Assembly: GCF_031987975.1 (NCBI RefSeq)
Contig: NZ_DALZYX010000010.1
Coordinates: forward strand, 102,164-166,163
Source of the DNA: Pseudescherichia sp031987975
GTDB lineage: Bacteria > Pseudomonadota > Gammaproteobacteria > Enterobacterales > Enterobacteriaceae
Length of the DNA: 64,000 bases
Reading direction: 5' to 3'
Shown: in pieces, positions 35,320 through 44,991 of the stretch
How the letters are laid out: each line of letters opens with the position of its first letter
Numbering within the stretch: the stretch's first letter is position 1
Made by a program: the position numbers and the translations under genes
Notes under the pieces: model-generated
What the model saw: only the letters and a program-made list of their open reading frames with translations
Told to the model about the DNA's origin: nothing
The model's database searches: none

Positions 35320-36357
35320 ATGCGTTATCGCGTTTTGCTGCTGCTTAGTCTGTTTGTCGCCTCGTCTGCGTGGGCGGCCCCTGCCCAGCAGAATTTTTCC
35401 GACTGGCAGGTCACCTGTAATAACCAAAATTTCTGCGTAGCACGCAATACCGGCGAGCACCATGGATTAGTCATGACCCTGACGCGCAGCGCGGGGGCGC
35501 GCACGGATGCACAGCTGCGTATCGAACTGGGTGGCAGCCAGACGCCGTCGGCAAAAGAGCCGCCCGTTGCGCCACGCCTGCTGATCGATGGCATGCCGCT
35601 GCGGCTGGAGGCTCAGCACTGGGCGATGTCACCGTGGCGATTAATCACCGAGCATGCGCCTACCATCACGGCCTTTTTACAGATCATTCAGAATGCGCAG
35701 GCGATAACCCTGAAGGACGGGCAGGGCACTATCTCCCTGGTGGGCCTGAAGGCAGCGCTACTGTTCATTGATGCTCAGCAGAAGCGCGTCGGCAGCGAAA
35801 CCGCGTGGATTAAAAAGGGTGGCAACCCGTCGTTGAGCGTACCGCCCGCACCGGCTCTGAAAGGCGTAGCGGTGGTGAATCCGACCCCGACCCCGCTTAG
35901 CCGGGAGGAGATGGAGGCGCTGCTGGACTATGGCAGCATGCGGATGAATAACAGCCAATGCTCGCTGGATCCCATGCGCCGGGAGGTTCGCGTTACTGCC
36001 TTAACCGACAATAAAGCGCTGCTGATCGTCAGCTGCGAGGCGGGGGCTTACAATACGGTGGATCTCGCCTGGCTGGTATCGCGCAGCAAACCCTACGTGG
36101 CCAAGCCGGTACGCCTGCGTTTGCCCTTTATCCCGAGCAGCGGCAACGATGAGATGGAGCTGATGAATGCCGGATTCGATCAGAAAACCCGCGAATTGAC
36201 AACGCTTGCCAAGGGTCGCGGGCTGGTGGATTGCGGTATCCAGACCCGCTGGCGTTTTGACGGCCAGCGTTTTCGTCTGGTGCGCTATGCAGAAGAGCCA
36301 AGCTGCGATAACTGGCATGGGCCAGACGCCTGGCCCACGCTGTGGATCACGCGTTAA
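35320..36357 (+). CDS. ypfG: Secreted DUF1176 protein YpfG
   Basis: The 345-residue protein has a signal peptide (MRYRVLLLLSLFVASSAWAA, cleavage near residue 20) and a periplasmic DUF1176 domain that fills the rest. The motif FSDWQVTCNNQNFCVARN at the mature N-terminus and several paired cysteines suggest disulfide bonds. The function is unknown. Its 3' end overlaps the 3' end of tktB by 11 bp on the opposite strand, so the two transcripts must converge within coding sequence. Confidence 0.92.
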   Translation: MRYRVLLLLSLFVASSAWAAPAQQNFSDWQVTCNNQNFCVARNTGEHHGLVMTLTRSAGARTDAQLRIELGGSQTPSAKEPPVAPRLLIDGMPLRLEAQHWAMSPWRLITEHAPTITAFLQIIQNAQAITLKDGQGTISLVGLKAALLFIDAQQKRVGSETAWIKKGGNPSLSVPPAPALKGVAVVNPTPTPLSREEMEALLDYGSMRMNNSQCSLDPMRREVRVTALTDNKALLIVSCEAGAYNTVDLAWLVSRSKPYVAKPVRLRLPFIPSSGNDEMELMNAGFDQKTRELTTLAKGRGLVDCGIQTRWRFDGQRFRLVRYAEEPSCDNWHGPDAWPTLWITR

Positions 36358-38341
36358 GCACCTTTTTCGCTTTGGCGACCACATTCTCAACGGTAAAGCC
36401 AAAGAACGGGAACAGCTTGTCGGCCGGGGCGGATTCACCGTAGCCGGTCATCCCGACAATGGCCCCTTTCAGGCCGACATATTTGTACCAGTAGTCGGCA
36501 ATGCCAGCCTCAACGGCCACGCGGGCGTTAACGTCTGACGGCAGCACCGACTCGCGGTACTCATCATCCTGGGCATCAAAGATATCCGTCGATGGCAGAG
36601 AGACCACCCGCACCTTGTGACCTTCAGTGCTCAACTGCTCCGCCGCCTTCACGGTGATCTCCACCTCAGAGCCGGTGGCGATGAGGATCAGATCCGGCAA
36701 GCCGTCGCTGTCCTTCAGGATATAGCCGCCGCGGGAGATGGCTTTCACCTGCTCCGGGGTACGCTCCATCTGGGTGAGGTTCTGACGGGAGAGGATCAGC
36801 GCGGTTGGGCCGTTGTGGCGCTCAATCGCCAGCTTCCAGCCGACAGCAGCTTCGACCTGGTCACAGGGACGCCAGGTGCTGAAGTTTGGCGTCAGGCGCA
36901 GGCTGGCGAGCTGCTCAACCGCCTGGTGCGTCGGGCCGTCTTCCCCAAGGCCGATGGAGTCATGGGTGTAGACCATGATCTGGCGGGCCTTCATCAGCGC
37001 CGCCATCCGCGCCGCGTTACGTGCGTACTCAACAAACATCAGGAAGGTGGCAGTATAGGGCACGAAGCCGCCGTGATGGGCGATGCCGTTGGCAATGGCG
37101 GTCATGCCGAACTCACGCACGCCGTAATGAATATAGTTCCCGGCCGCGTCCTCTTTCAGCGAGGTAGACCCGGACCAGATGGTCAGGTTACTCGGGGCAA
37201 GGTCAGCTGAACCGCCCAGCAGCTCCGGCAGCGCCGGACCGTACTGATTAAGCGCGTTTTGTGACGCTTTACGGGTGGCGATCTTCGCCGGCTCCGCCTG
37301 CAGTTTAGTAATGTACTCCTGGGTTAGCTGCTCCCAGTTCTCCGGCAGGCCACCGCCCATCCGGCGAGAGAACTCAGCCGCCAGCTCGGGGTGCGCTTTC
37401 TCATAGGCGGCAAATTTCTCATTCCACGACTGTTGGGCTTTTTCGCCGCGCTCGCGACCATCCCACGCCTGGTAGATCTCTTTCGGAACCTCAAAGGCCG
37501 GGTGCTTCCAGCCCAGCTTCTGACGGGTCAGGGCGACTTCCTCTTCCCCCAGCGCCGCGCCGTGAGACTCCTCTTTGCCCGCTTTGTTCGGTGAGCCAAA
37601 GCCAATCACCGTGCGGCAGATAATCAGCGACGGCTTATCCTTCACGCTCTGCGCTTCAAGAATTGCCGCTTTGATTGCCTCCGGATCGTGACCGTCGATC
37701 TCATGCACTACGTGCCAGTGGTAGGCTTCAAAACGTTTGGCGGTATCGTCGGTAAACCACCCTTCGGTTTCACCGTCAATGGAGATACCGTTGTGATCGT
37801 AGAAGCCGATGAGCTTGCCCAGCCCCAGCGTGCCTGCCAAAGAGCAGACCTCGTGGGAGATCCCCTCCATCAGGCAGCCGTCGCCCATAAAGGTGTAGGT
37901 AAAGTGATCGACAATCTCATGTCCCGGCTGGTTAAACTGTGCCGCAAGGGTACGCTCGGCAATCGCCAGACCCACTGCGTTAGCCAGCCCCTGGCCGAGC
38001 GGGCCGGTAGTCGTCTCAACGCCCGGCGTATAACCGATCTCCGGGTGGCCTGGCGTTTTCGAGTGCAGCTGACGGAAGTTTTTCAGCTCCTCAATCGGCA
38101 GATCGTAGCCGGAGAGGTGCAGCAGGCTGTAGAGCAGCATCGAGGCGTGACCGTTGGAGAGAATAAAGCGATCGCGGTCATACCACGTTGGATCGGTCGG
38201 ATTGTGCTTAAGGAAATCATTCCACAGCACTTCGGCGATATCGGCCATCCCCATCGGTGCGCCAGGGTGGCCGGAGTTGGCTTTCTGTACCGCGTCCATG
38301 CTCAGGGCGCGAATGGCATTGGCAAGCTCTTTACGGGACAT
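36347..38341 (-). CDS. tktB: Transketolase 2
   Basis: TktB is a thiamine-diphosphate transketolase of the non-oxidative pentose phosphate pathway. The 664 residues begin MSRKELANAIRALSMDAVQ. Motifs include the ThDP/Mg site GDGCLMEGISHEVCS...YDHNGISIDG (about 154-195) and the GLGEDGPTHQAVEQLASLR segment (about 465). The pairing with talA marks it as TktB rather than the housekeeping TktA. In E. coli talA-tktB is an RpoS-dependent operon. talA lies 20 bp upstream. Confidence 0.96.
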   Translation of the reverse strand: MSRKELANAIRALSMDAVQKANSGHPGAPMGMADIAEVLWNDFLKHNPTDPTWYDRDRFILSNGHASMLLYSLLHLSGYDLPIEELKNFRQLHSKTPGHPEIGYTPGVETTTGPLGQGLANAVGLAIAERTLAAQFNQPGHEIVDHFTYTFMGDGCLMEGISHEVCSLAGTLGLGKLIGFYDHNGISIDGETEGWFTDDTAKRFEAYHWHVVHEIDGHDPEAIKAAILEAQSVKDKPSLIICRTVIGFGSPNKAGKEESHGAALGEEEVALTRQKLGWKHPAFEVPKEIYQAWDGRERGEKAQQSWNEKFAAYEKAHPELAAEFSRRMGGGLPENWEQLTQEYITKLQAEPAKIATRKASQNALNQYGPALPELLGGSADLAPSNLTIWSGSTSLKEDAAGNYIHYGVREFGMTAIANGIAHHGGFVPYTATFLMFVEYARNAARMAALMKARQIMVYTHDSIGLGEDGPTHQAVEQLASLRLTPNFSTWRPCDQVEAAVGWKLAIERHNGPTALILSRQNLTQMERTPEQVKAISRGGYILKDSDGLPDLILIATGSEVEITVKAAEQLSTEGHKVRVVSLPSTDIFDAQDDEYRESVLPSDVNARVAVEAGIADYWYKYVGLKGAIVGMTGYGESAPADKLFPFFGFTVENVVAKAKKVLNA

Positions 38342-38361
38342 ATTTCACTCCATGACAAAAA

Positions 38362-39312
38362 TTAAAGTTTAGCGGCAAGCAGATCTTCAAGTTTGCGCTG
38401 GTCAACGGCGAACTGGCGGATACCGTCAGAGAGTTTTTCTACCGCCATCGGATCCTGGTTATGTTCCCAGCGGAATTCAGCTTCGGTCAGCGGCTCCTGA
38501 CGTGGGAAGCTTTGTGACGTCGGCACCAGCTTGCGTTCAATGGTGCCCTCTTTATCCTGCAGCTCCTGCAGCAGCGCCGGAGAGATAGTCAGACGGTCGC
38601 AGCCGGCGAGGGCCACAATCTGTTCGATACGGCGGAAGCTTGCCCCCATCACGATGGTTTCGTAGCGGTTGCGTTTGTAGTAGTCGTAGATATTACGTAC
38701 CGATTTCACGCCTGGATCCTCTTCCACCACGTAGGGATCCTGCGGCTTGCGCTGCTGATACCAGTCATAGATACGGCCCACGAACGGGGAGATCAGGTAG
38801 ACACCTGCTTCGGCGCAGGCCCGCGCCTGGGCAAAGGAGAAGAGCAGGGTCAGGTTACACTTGATGCCCTCTTTCTCCAGCTCTTCAGCGGCGCGGATCC
38901 CCTCCCAGGTTGAGGCCAGCTTGATCAGAATGCGCGACTTATCGATGCCCAGCTCCTCATAGAGCTGTACGATACGGCGGGCCTTGGCGATGCTCTTCTC
39001 TTTATCAAAGGAGAGGCGAGCATCCACTTCGGTAGAGACGCGACCCGGAATGCTTTTCAGAATTTCCGCACCGATATTCACCGCCAGCTTGTCGCTGGCT
39101 TCGGCAACCTGCTGCTCCTGAGTCTGTCCGCGCGCTTTACCATACTCCAGCGCATCGTCGACCAGGTGAGAGAAGTGCTCCAGCGCTGCGGCTTTAAGCA
39201 GCAGGGAGGGGTTAGTGGTTGCGTCTTCCGGTTGGTAGTGACGAATGGATTCGATATCACCGCTGTCGGCCACGACGGTGGTGAACTGTTTGATGCCGTC
39301 TAAGTAGTTCAT
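38362..39312 (-). CDS. talA: Transaldolase A
   Basis: TalA moves a dihydroxyacetone unit between sugar phosphates. The 316 residues start MNYLDGIKQFTTVVADSGD, matching TalA. The Schiff-base lysine is in ILIKLASTWEGIRAAEEL (about residue 131), and the signature ATTNPSLLLKAA is near residue 32. It is the first gene of the talA-tktB operon and diverges from maeB over 281 bp. Confidence 0.96.
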   Translation of the reverse strand: MNYLDGIKQFTTVVADSGDIESIRHYQPEDATTNPSLLLKAAALEHFSHLVDDALEYGKARGQTQEQQVAEASDKLAVNIGAEILKSIPGRVSTEVDARLSFDKEKSIAKARRIVQLYEELGIDKSRILIKLASTWEGIRAAEELEKEGIKCNLTLLFSFAQARACAEAGVYLISPFVGRIYDWYQQRKPQDPYVVEEDPGVKSVRNIYDYYKRNRYETIVMGASFRRIEQIVALAGCDRLTISPALLQELQDKEGTIERKLVPTSQSFPRQEPLTEAEFRWEHNQDPMAVEKLSDGIRQFAVDQRKLEDLLAAKL

Positions 39313-39593
39313 ACACGATACTCCTTGAAAAGCAAAAGCTTACGTGAGTGTGTTGATTCACACTTTTGTGAAAGATGAAACATGCATAACAAAAAAGCAT
39401 AGCAGACCGGCACTGGTTTGCTGGCGTAAGCGCATAACACCGTTGATATAAATTGATAACAAATTTTGCGGTGGGGTCGTCAGAGTTTGGCAGCGTTCAA
39501 AGTTTATGCCGCGCGCAGCGGCGATACTAGGCGGCGCGTCAGGAGCGCTATCACGCTTCAACCCTACAAACGATACGTGAAAGGAACATCATA

Positions 39594-41873
39594 ATGGACG
39601 ACCAGTTAAAACAGAGTGCCCTCGATTTTCACGAGTTCCCCGTCCCCGGAAAGATTCAGGTCTCCCCGACAAAACCGCTTACTACTCAGCGCGACCTGGC
39701 GCTGGCCTACTCCCCGGGTGTTGCCGCCCCCTGTCTGGAGATTGAAAAAGATCCGCTGGCAGCCTTTAAGTACACTGCGCGCGGCAACCTGGTGGCGGTC
39801 GTCTCTAACGGCACGGCGGTGCTGGGGCTGGGCAATATTGGCGCGCTGGCGGGCAAGCCGGTGATGGAGGGCAAGGGCGTCCTGTTTAAGAAATTCGCTG
39901 GCATCGACGTCTTTGACATCGAGGTCGATGAGCTGGATCCGGATAAGTTTATCGACGTGGTCGCGGCGCTGGAGCCGACCTTCGGTGGCATCAACCTTGA
40001 AGATATCAAAGCGCCGGAGTGCTTCTATATTGAAGCAAAGCTACGCGAGCGGATGAACATTCCGGTGTTTCACGATGACCAGCACGGTACGGCGATCATT
40101 AGCACCGCCGCCATTCTCAACGGCCTGCGTGTGGTAGAGAAGAACCTCTCCGACGTGCGGATGGTCGTCTCCGGCGCGGGAGCGGCGGCCATCGCCTGTA
40201 TGAACCTGCTGGTGGCGTTGGGGATGCAGAAGCATAATATCGTGGTGTGCGACTCGAAGGGGGTCATCTATCAGGGCCGCGAGACGCCAATGGCCGAAAC
40301 CAAGGCCGCCTACGCCATAGAGGATAATGGCAAACGTACCCTGGCGGAGGTGATGCAGGATGCGGATATCTTCCTCGGTTGCTCGGGGCCGAACGTCCTG
40401 ACCCAGGAGATGGTGAAGCAGATGGCGCGCCAGCCGCTGATCCTCGCCCTGGCGAACCCGGAGCCGGAGATCCTGCCCCCGGTAGCAAAAGCGGTGCGTG
40501 CAGATGCCATCATCTGCACCGGGCGCTCTGACTACCCTAACCAGGTCAACAACGTGCTCTGCTTCCCGTTCATCTTCCGTGGCGCGCTCGACGTGGGCGC
40601 TACCGCCATTAATGAAGAGATGAAGCTGGCGGCGGTGCACGCCATTGCCGAGCTGGCCCACGCCGAGCAGAGCGAAGTGGTGGCCTCGGCCTATGGCGAT
40701 CAGGATCTGAGCTTCGGCCCGGAATATCTGATCCCCAAACCCTTCGATCCGCGCCTGATCGTCAAGATCGCCCCGGCGGTAGCCAAAGCGGCGATGGACT
40801 CCGGTGTGGCAACGCGACCCATCGCCGACTTTACCGCCTATATTGATAAGCTCACCGAGTTTGTCTACAAAACCAACCTGTTTATGAAGCCGGTCTTCTC
40901 CCAGGCGCGCAACGATCCGAAGCGGGTAGTGCTGGCGGAAGGGGAGGAGGCACGTGTCCTGCATGCAACCCAGGAGCTGATCACCCTCGGACTGGCGAAG
41001 CCGATCCTGGTTGGGCGTCCGAGCGTAATCGAGATGCGCATCCAGAAGCTGGGCTTGCAGATCCGACCCGGCGTTGACTTTGAGATCGTCAACAACGAAT
41101 CCGATCCGCGTTTTAAAGAGTACTGGAGCGAGTACTACAGCATCATGAAGCGCAGCGGCATTACTCAGGAGCAGGCCCAGCGGGCGGTGATCAGCAACAC
41201 GACGGTGATTGGGGCGATCATGGTGCAGCGCGGCGAGGCAGATGCGATGATCTGTGGCACCATCGGCGACTATCATGAGCACTTTAGCGTGGTTCAACAG
41301 CTGTTTGGCTACCGCGACGGTGTGCAGACGGCAGGGGCAATGAATGCCCTGCTGCTGCCAAGCGGCAACACCTTTATCGCCGACACCTACGTCAACGACG
41401 ATCCAACCCCGGAGCAGCTGGCGGACATTACCCTGATGGCAGCCCAGACCGTGCGCCGGTTCGGCATCGAGCCGCGGGTGGCCCTGCTGTCGCACTCGAA
41501 CTTCGGCTCGTCGAACTCACCGGCGGCGTGCAAGATGCGCGAGACGCTGGCGAGAGTGCGCGAACGCGATCCACATCTGATGATTGACGGAGAGATGCAC
41601 GGCGACGCCGCGCTGGTAGAGAGCATTCGCCAGGACCGGATGCCGGACAGCCCGCTGAAAGGGTCGGCCAATATTCTGATTATGCCTAACGTCGAGGCGG
41701 CGCGGATTAGTTACAACTTACTTCGCGTCTCCAGCTCGGAGGGCGTTACCGTCGGGCCGGTGCTGATGGGCGTGGCAAAACCAGTACACGTGCTGACGCC
41801 TATCGCCTCCGTCCGCCGCATCGTCAACATGGTGGCGCTGGCGGTAGTAGAGGCGCAGACGCAGCCGTTATAG
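39594..41873 (+). CDS. maeB: NADP-dependent malic enzyme MaeB
   Basis: MaeB decarboxylates malate to pyruvate, making NADPH. The 759 residues match the long enterobacterial form. The N-terminal ~430 residues are the malic enzyme, with AYSPGVAAPC, the catalytic-lysine-containing region and an NADP-binding VVSGAGAAAIAC. The C-terminal ~330 residues resemble phosphotransacetylase and in E. coli act as a regulatory domain sensing acetyl-CoA. It ends only 5 bp from the convergent hemF. In E. coli the eut operon lies in this spot. Confidence 0.96.
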   Translation: MDDQLKQSALDFHEFPVPGKIQVSPTKPLTTQRDLALAYSPGVAAPCLEIEKDPLAAFKYTARGNLVAVVSNGTAVLGLGNIGALAGKPVMEGKGVLFKKFAGIDVFDIEVDELDPDKFIDVVAALEPTFGGINLEDIKAPECFYIEAKLRERMNIPVFHDDQHGTAIISTAAILNGLRVVEKNLSDVRMVVSGAGAAAIACMNLLVALGMQKHNIVVCDSKGVIYQGRETPMAETKAAYAIEDNGKRTLAEVMQDADIFLGCSGPNVLTQEMVKQMARQPLILALANPEPEILPPVAKAVRADAIICTGRSDYPNQVNNVLCFPFIFRGALDVGATAINEEMKLAAVHAIAELAHAEQSEVVASAYGDQDLSFGPEYLIPKPFDPRLIVKIAPAVAKAAMDSGVATRPIADFTAYIDKLTEFVYKTNLFMKPVFSQARNDPKRVVLAEGEEARVLHATQELITLGLAKPILVGRPSVIEMRIQKLGLQIRPGVDFEIVNNESDPRFKEYWSEYYSIMKRSGITQEQAQRAVISNTTVIGAIMVQRGEADAMICGTIGDYHEHFSVVQQLFGYRDGVQTAGAMNALLLPSGNTFIADTYVNDDPTPEQLADITLMAAQTVRRFGIEPRVALLSHSNFGSSNSPAACKMRETLARVRERDPHLMIDGEMHGDAALVESIRQDRMPDSPLKGSANILIMPNVEAARISYNLLRVSSSEGVTVGPVLMGVAKPVHVLTPIASVRRIVNMVALAVVEAQTQPL

Positions 41874-41878
41874 CGGCG

Positions 41879-42781
41879 TTAGATCCACTCTTTAACTTTG
41901 ATAAACTCGCTGAGGGCAGCTTCCGGGCTGCCCTCCTGCGGCTGGTAGTTATACTCCCACGCCACCTTCGGCGGCATCGACATCAGAATCGACTCCGTGC
42001 GCCCGCCGGTCTGTAAACCAAACAGCGTCCCGCGATCCCATACCAGATTAAACTCGACGTAGCGGCCCCGGCGATAGAGCTGAAAATTGCGCTCGCGATC
42101 GCCGTAGGCCATCGCTTTCCGTCGCTGGACAATCGGCAGGTAGGCCTGGGTAAAGCCTTTGCCCACCGCCTGGGTAAAGGCGAAGCAGCGATCAAAATCC
42201 GGCGCGTTGAGATCGTCAAAGAAGATGCCGCCGATACCGCGCTGCTCCTGGCGGTGCTTCAGATAGAAGTAGTCGTCACACCACTTTTTATAGCGGGGAT
42301 AGACATCTTCGCCGAACGGCTGACAGAGATCGCGTGCGGTGCGGTGCCAGTGCACGGCATCTTCGCTAAAGCCATAGTAGGGTGTCAGGTCGAAGCCGCC
42401 GCCAAACCACCAGACCGGATCCGCACCCGGCTTCTCGGCAATGAAAAAGCGCACGTTGGCATGGCTGGTGGGCACGTAGGGGTTATGCGGGTGCACCACC
42501 AGCGAAACGCCCATCGCTTCAAAGCTGCGTCCGGCCAGCTCCGGGCGGTGCGCGGTCGCCGAGGCGGGCAGGGCATCGCCGTGCACGTGAGAGAAGTTGA
42601 CACCCGCCTGCTCGAAGATGCCACCGTCGCGCAGAACGCGGGTGCGCCCGCCGCCGCCGGCCTCGCGCTGCCAGTTATCTTCAAAGAAGGCGGTGCCGTC
42701 GATGGCAGAGAGCTGCTGGCAGATGCTATCCTGCAGCTGAAGGAAAAAGGCTTTCACCAGGTGTGCGTCAGGTTTACTCAT
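41879..42781 (-). CDS. hemF: Oxygen-dependent coproporphyrinogen III oxidase
   Basis: HemF converts coproporphyrinogen III to protoporphyrinogen IX with oxygen, in haem synthesis. The 300 residues compare with 299 in E. coli. Signatures present are NVRFFIAEKPGADPVWWFGG (about 108-127), GIGGIFFDDLN and the C-terminal YNLVWDRGT-type block (EFNLVWDRGTLFGLQTGGR). Its ATG overlaps the amiA stop codon as TAATG, so it is the second gene of an amiA-hemF operon. Confidence 0.97.
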   Translation of the reverse strand: MSKPDAHLVKAFFLQLQDSICQQLSAIDGTAFFEDNWQREAGGGGRTRVLRDGGIFEQAGVNFSHVHGDALPASATAHRPELAGRSFEAMGVSLVVHPHNPYVPTSHANVRFFIAEKPGADPVWWFGGGFDLTPYYGFSEDAVHWHRTARDLCQPFGEDVYPRYKKWCDDYFYLKHRQEQRGIGGIFFDDLNAPDFDRCFAFTQAVGKGFTQAYLPIVQRRKAMAYGDRERNFQLYRRGRYVEFNLVWDRGTLFGLQTGGRTESILMSMPPKVAWEYNYQPQEGSPEAALSEFIKVKEWI

Positions 42782-43653
42782 TATCGTTTCTTCGAGTGCG
42801 CTTTGTGATTATCGAACCAGCTAAAGTAGCTCAGCACGCCGGAGGCAATGGCCGAGGCAATCTTCTGGCGAAATGCTTTAGTCCCCAATAGCTGCTCTTC
42901 AGCGGGATTAGTAATGAATGAGGTCTCTACCAGCACCGACGGCACGGAGGGAGACTTCAGCACCACAAACGCAGCCTGCTCGGTGTGCTTGCTGTGCAGG
43001 CGGTGCACCGGCTTGATCTGCTTAAGAATATGCGAGCCAAGGGTCAGGCTGTTCTTGATGGTGTCGGTCTGCACCAGGTCAAAAAGCACCTGTTGTAGAT
43101 AGTGATCCTTATCGCGTGCTTTTTTGCCTGCCAGGTCGTCGGCGGCGTTCTCGCGATCGGAGAGGTATTTTGCCATCGCGCTACTGGCTCCCCGGTTAGA
43201 GAGGGCGAAGACCGACGCGCCTGCCGCATCCGGATTGGTAAAGCCGTCGGCATGGATTGACATAAAGAGATCCGCCCCGTGCTGGTGGGCAATCTCGACG
43301 CGGTCGTAGAGCGGAATAAAGGTATCTCCGGTTCGCGTCAATCGCGCGTCAATGCCCTTGCTGCGCAGGATGGCGCGGACGTTTTTGGCAATCGCCAGCA
43401 CCACATGCTTCTCTTTCGAGCCGTTATGGCCTATCGCGCCGGTGTCGATCCCGCCGTGGCCAGGATCGAGCATTACCACGCGCCTGGATCCCGCCTTTTT
43501 GGCCTTCGGCTTGGTATGCCCGTTGCTGGTCTTCAGCGATGCGTCATCTTTGGCGATAGCCTGCGACGTGCCTGTCAGTGTCAATGCCGCCAGACCTGCT
43601 TTCAGAACCTGACGACGCGATGTAAGTACTTTTAATGGTTTAAATGTGCTCAT
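42781..43653 (-). CDS. amiA: N-acetylmuramoyl-L-alanine amidase AmiA
   Basis: AmiA splits peptidoglycan at the septum during cell separation. The 290 residues match E. coli (289). A twin-arginine signal (SRRQVLKAGLAALTLTG, residues 12-28) shows export by Tat. The amidase_3 zinc residues are visible: LDPGHGG (His near 64), the Glu in NGSKEKHVVL, SIHADG and the catalytic VLVETSF. There is no AMIN domain, as expected for AmiA. It is the first gene of the operon with hemF. Confidence 0.97.
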   Translation of the reverse strand: MSTFKPLKVLTSRRQVLKAGLAALTLTGTSQAIAKDDASLKTSNGHTKPKAKKAGSRRVVMLDPGHGGIDTGAIGHNGSKEKHVVLAIAKNVRAILRSKGIDARLTRTGDTFIPLYDRVEIAHQHGADLFMSIHADGFTNPDAAGASVFALSNRGASSAMAKYLSDRENAADDLAGKKARDKDHYLQQVLFDLVQTDTIKNSLTLGSHILKQIKPVHRLHSKHTEQAAFVVLKSPSVPSVLVETSFITNPAEEQLLGTKAFRQKIASAIASGVLSYFSWFDNHKAHSKKR

Positions 43654-43862
43654 ACGACCCGAAATGTATTCCTGCGTCCCTGGTGTTATAGCGTATCGCT
43701 TACAAGCTTACGACACGTCTCGCTTTGAATTGCTTTATTTTTCATTTCAATACGTGACAGTCCATTATTATGCCATTTTTTCGTTGCCATTTCGCCGCAT
43801 ATTGGCTTCACTGGCACTTCACGCCATAATCAACCTTTTGATCCAGAAGACAGGTAAATACC

Positions 43863-44288
43863 ATGGAGATACGCGTTTTTCGCCAGGCCGACTTCGAAGA
43901 GGTGATCACTCTGTGGGAGCGTTGCGACCTGCTGCGTCCCTGGAACGATCCGGAGATGGACATCGAACGCAAACTGAATCATGACGTTAGCCTGTTTCTG
44001 GTGGCCGAGGTCGGCGGCGAAGTAGTCGGCACGGTGATGGGGGGCTACGATGGCCATCGCGGATCGGCCTACTACCTTGGGGTGCACCCGGAGTTCCGGG
44101 GACGGGGAATTGCCAACGCGCTGCTTAACCGCCTGGAGAAGAGGCTGATCGCCCGTGGCTGCCCAAAGATCAACATTCAGGTGCGGGAAGAGAACGATCT
44201 TGTGCTGGGAATGTACGAGCGCCTCGGCTATGAGCACGCCGACGTCATTAATCTGGGCAAACGACTGATTGAAGACGAAGAGTATTAA
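43863..44288 (+). CDS. ypeA: GNAT acetyltransferase YpeA
   Basis: The 141-residue protein is a single GNAT domain with the acetyl-CoA loop YLGVHPEFRGRGIANALLNR (about residues 76-95). It starts MEIRVFRQADFEEVITLWER, as in E. coli YpeA. The substrate is not established. It lies 33 bp before yfeY and may share a transcript with it; it diverges from amiA. Confidence 0.93.
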   Translation: MEIRVFRQADFEEVITLWERCDLLRPWNDPEMDIERKLNHDVSLFLVAEVGGEVVGTVMGGYDGHRGSAYYLGVHPEFRGRGIANALLNRLEKRLIARGCPKINIQVREENDLVLGMYERLGYEHADVINLGKRLIEDEEY

Positions 44289-44321
44289 GTTTTAGTGAAC
44301 CAAAACGAAAGGATTTAAGCC

Positions 44322-44900
44322 ATGAAATCGCTGCGTATGCTTCTCTGCGTCCTGCCGCTGGCCCTGACCGGCTGCTCAACCCTCGGATCGGTAAACTGGT
44401 CGGCGGCTAACCCCTGGAGCTGGTTCGGCTCCTCATCGGAAGTCACCGATGAAGGCGTCGGGGCGCTGACGGCGGATACCGCGCTGGACGAGGAGTCTAT
44501 AGCCGACGCGCTGGACGGTGATTACCGCCTGCGCAGCGGGATGCGCTCCGACCAGGGCGGTAACGTGGTCCGCTTCTATGAGGCGCTGGACGGCGATAAG
44601 GGCGCATTAATTATTAACGGCGAAAATGGCAAAATCAGCCGTATTGACGTGCTCGATGACAGTATTGAGAGCGATACCGGCGCGAAGGTCGGCATGCCCT
44701 TCAGTGAACTGTATGACAAGGCCTACGGCAACTGCACCAAAGCCACCGGCGACGACAGCGGCGGCGTGGAGTGTAAGGCTCAGGGCAGCCAGCACGTTAG
44801 CTATGTCTTTACCGGCAGCTGGAACGGCCCGGAAGGCTTAATGCCGCCGGATGACGAGCTGAAAAAATGGACCCTGAGTAAAATTATTTGGCGTCGTTAA
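44322..44900 (+). CDS. yfeY: Lipoprotein YfeY (RpoE-regulated lipoprotein family)
   Basis: The 192-residue protein has a lipoprotein signal with lipobox LTGC (Cys at residue 19) and a soluble periplasmic domain starting SVNWSAANPWSWFG. E. coli YfeY, of similar length and context, is a DUF1131 lipoprotein of the sigma-E regulon. Its role is unknown. yfeX follows. Confidence 0.92.
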   Translation: MKSLRMLLCVLPLALTGCSTLGSVNWSAANPWSWFGSSSEVTDEGVGALTADTALDEESIADALDGDYRLRSGMRSDQGGNVVRFYEALDGDKGALIINGENGKISRIDVLDDSIESDTGAKVGMPFSELYDKAYGNCTKATGDDSGGVECKAQGSQHVSYVFTGSWNGPEGLMPPDDELKKWTLSKIIWRR

Positions 44901-44952
44901 TTGATCGGAACAATCCTGGTCCTCTGAAAAAACGGGTACAATAGCGCCATTG

Positions 44953-44979
44953 ATGCCGCGGTTGCGCGGCATATTTTTT
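44953..44979 (+). terminator. Hairpin with T-run between yfeY and yfeX
   Basis: ATGCCGCG and CGCGGCAT form an 8-bp stem with a 4-nt loop, followed by ATTTTTT. It ends 13 bp before the yfeX ATG and just before its ribosome site AGAGGAG, so it may act as a terminator for yfeY or an attenuator for yfeX. Confidence 0.75.
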
Positions 44980-44991
44980 AGAGGAGTAGCG

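Noticed and set aside
40041..41495. Long open frame (484 codons) antisense to maeB
   Set aside because: It is a codon-bias shadow in a GC-rich gene; the protein is rich in His, Gln and Arg, resembles no family, and lies wholly inside a certain gene.
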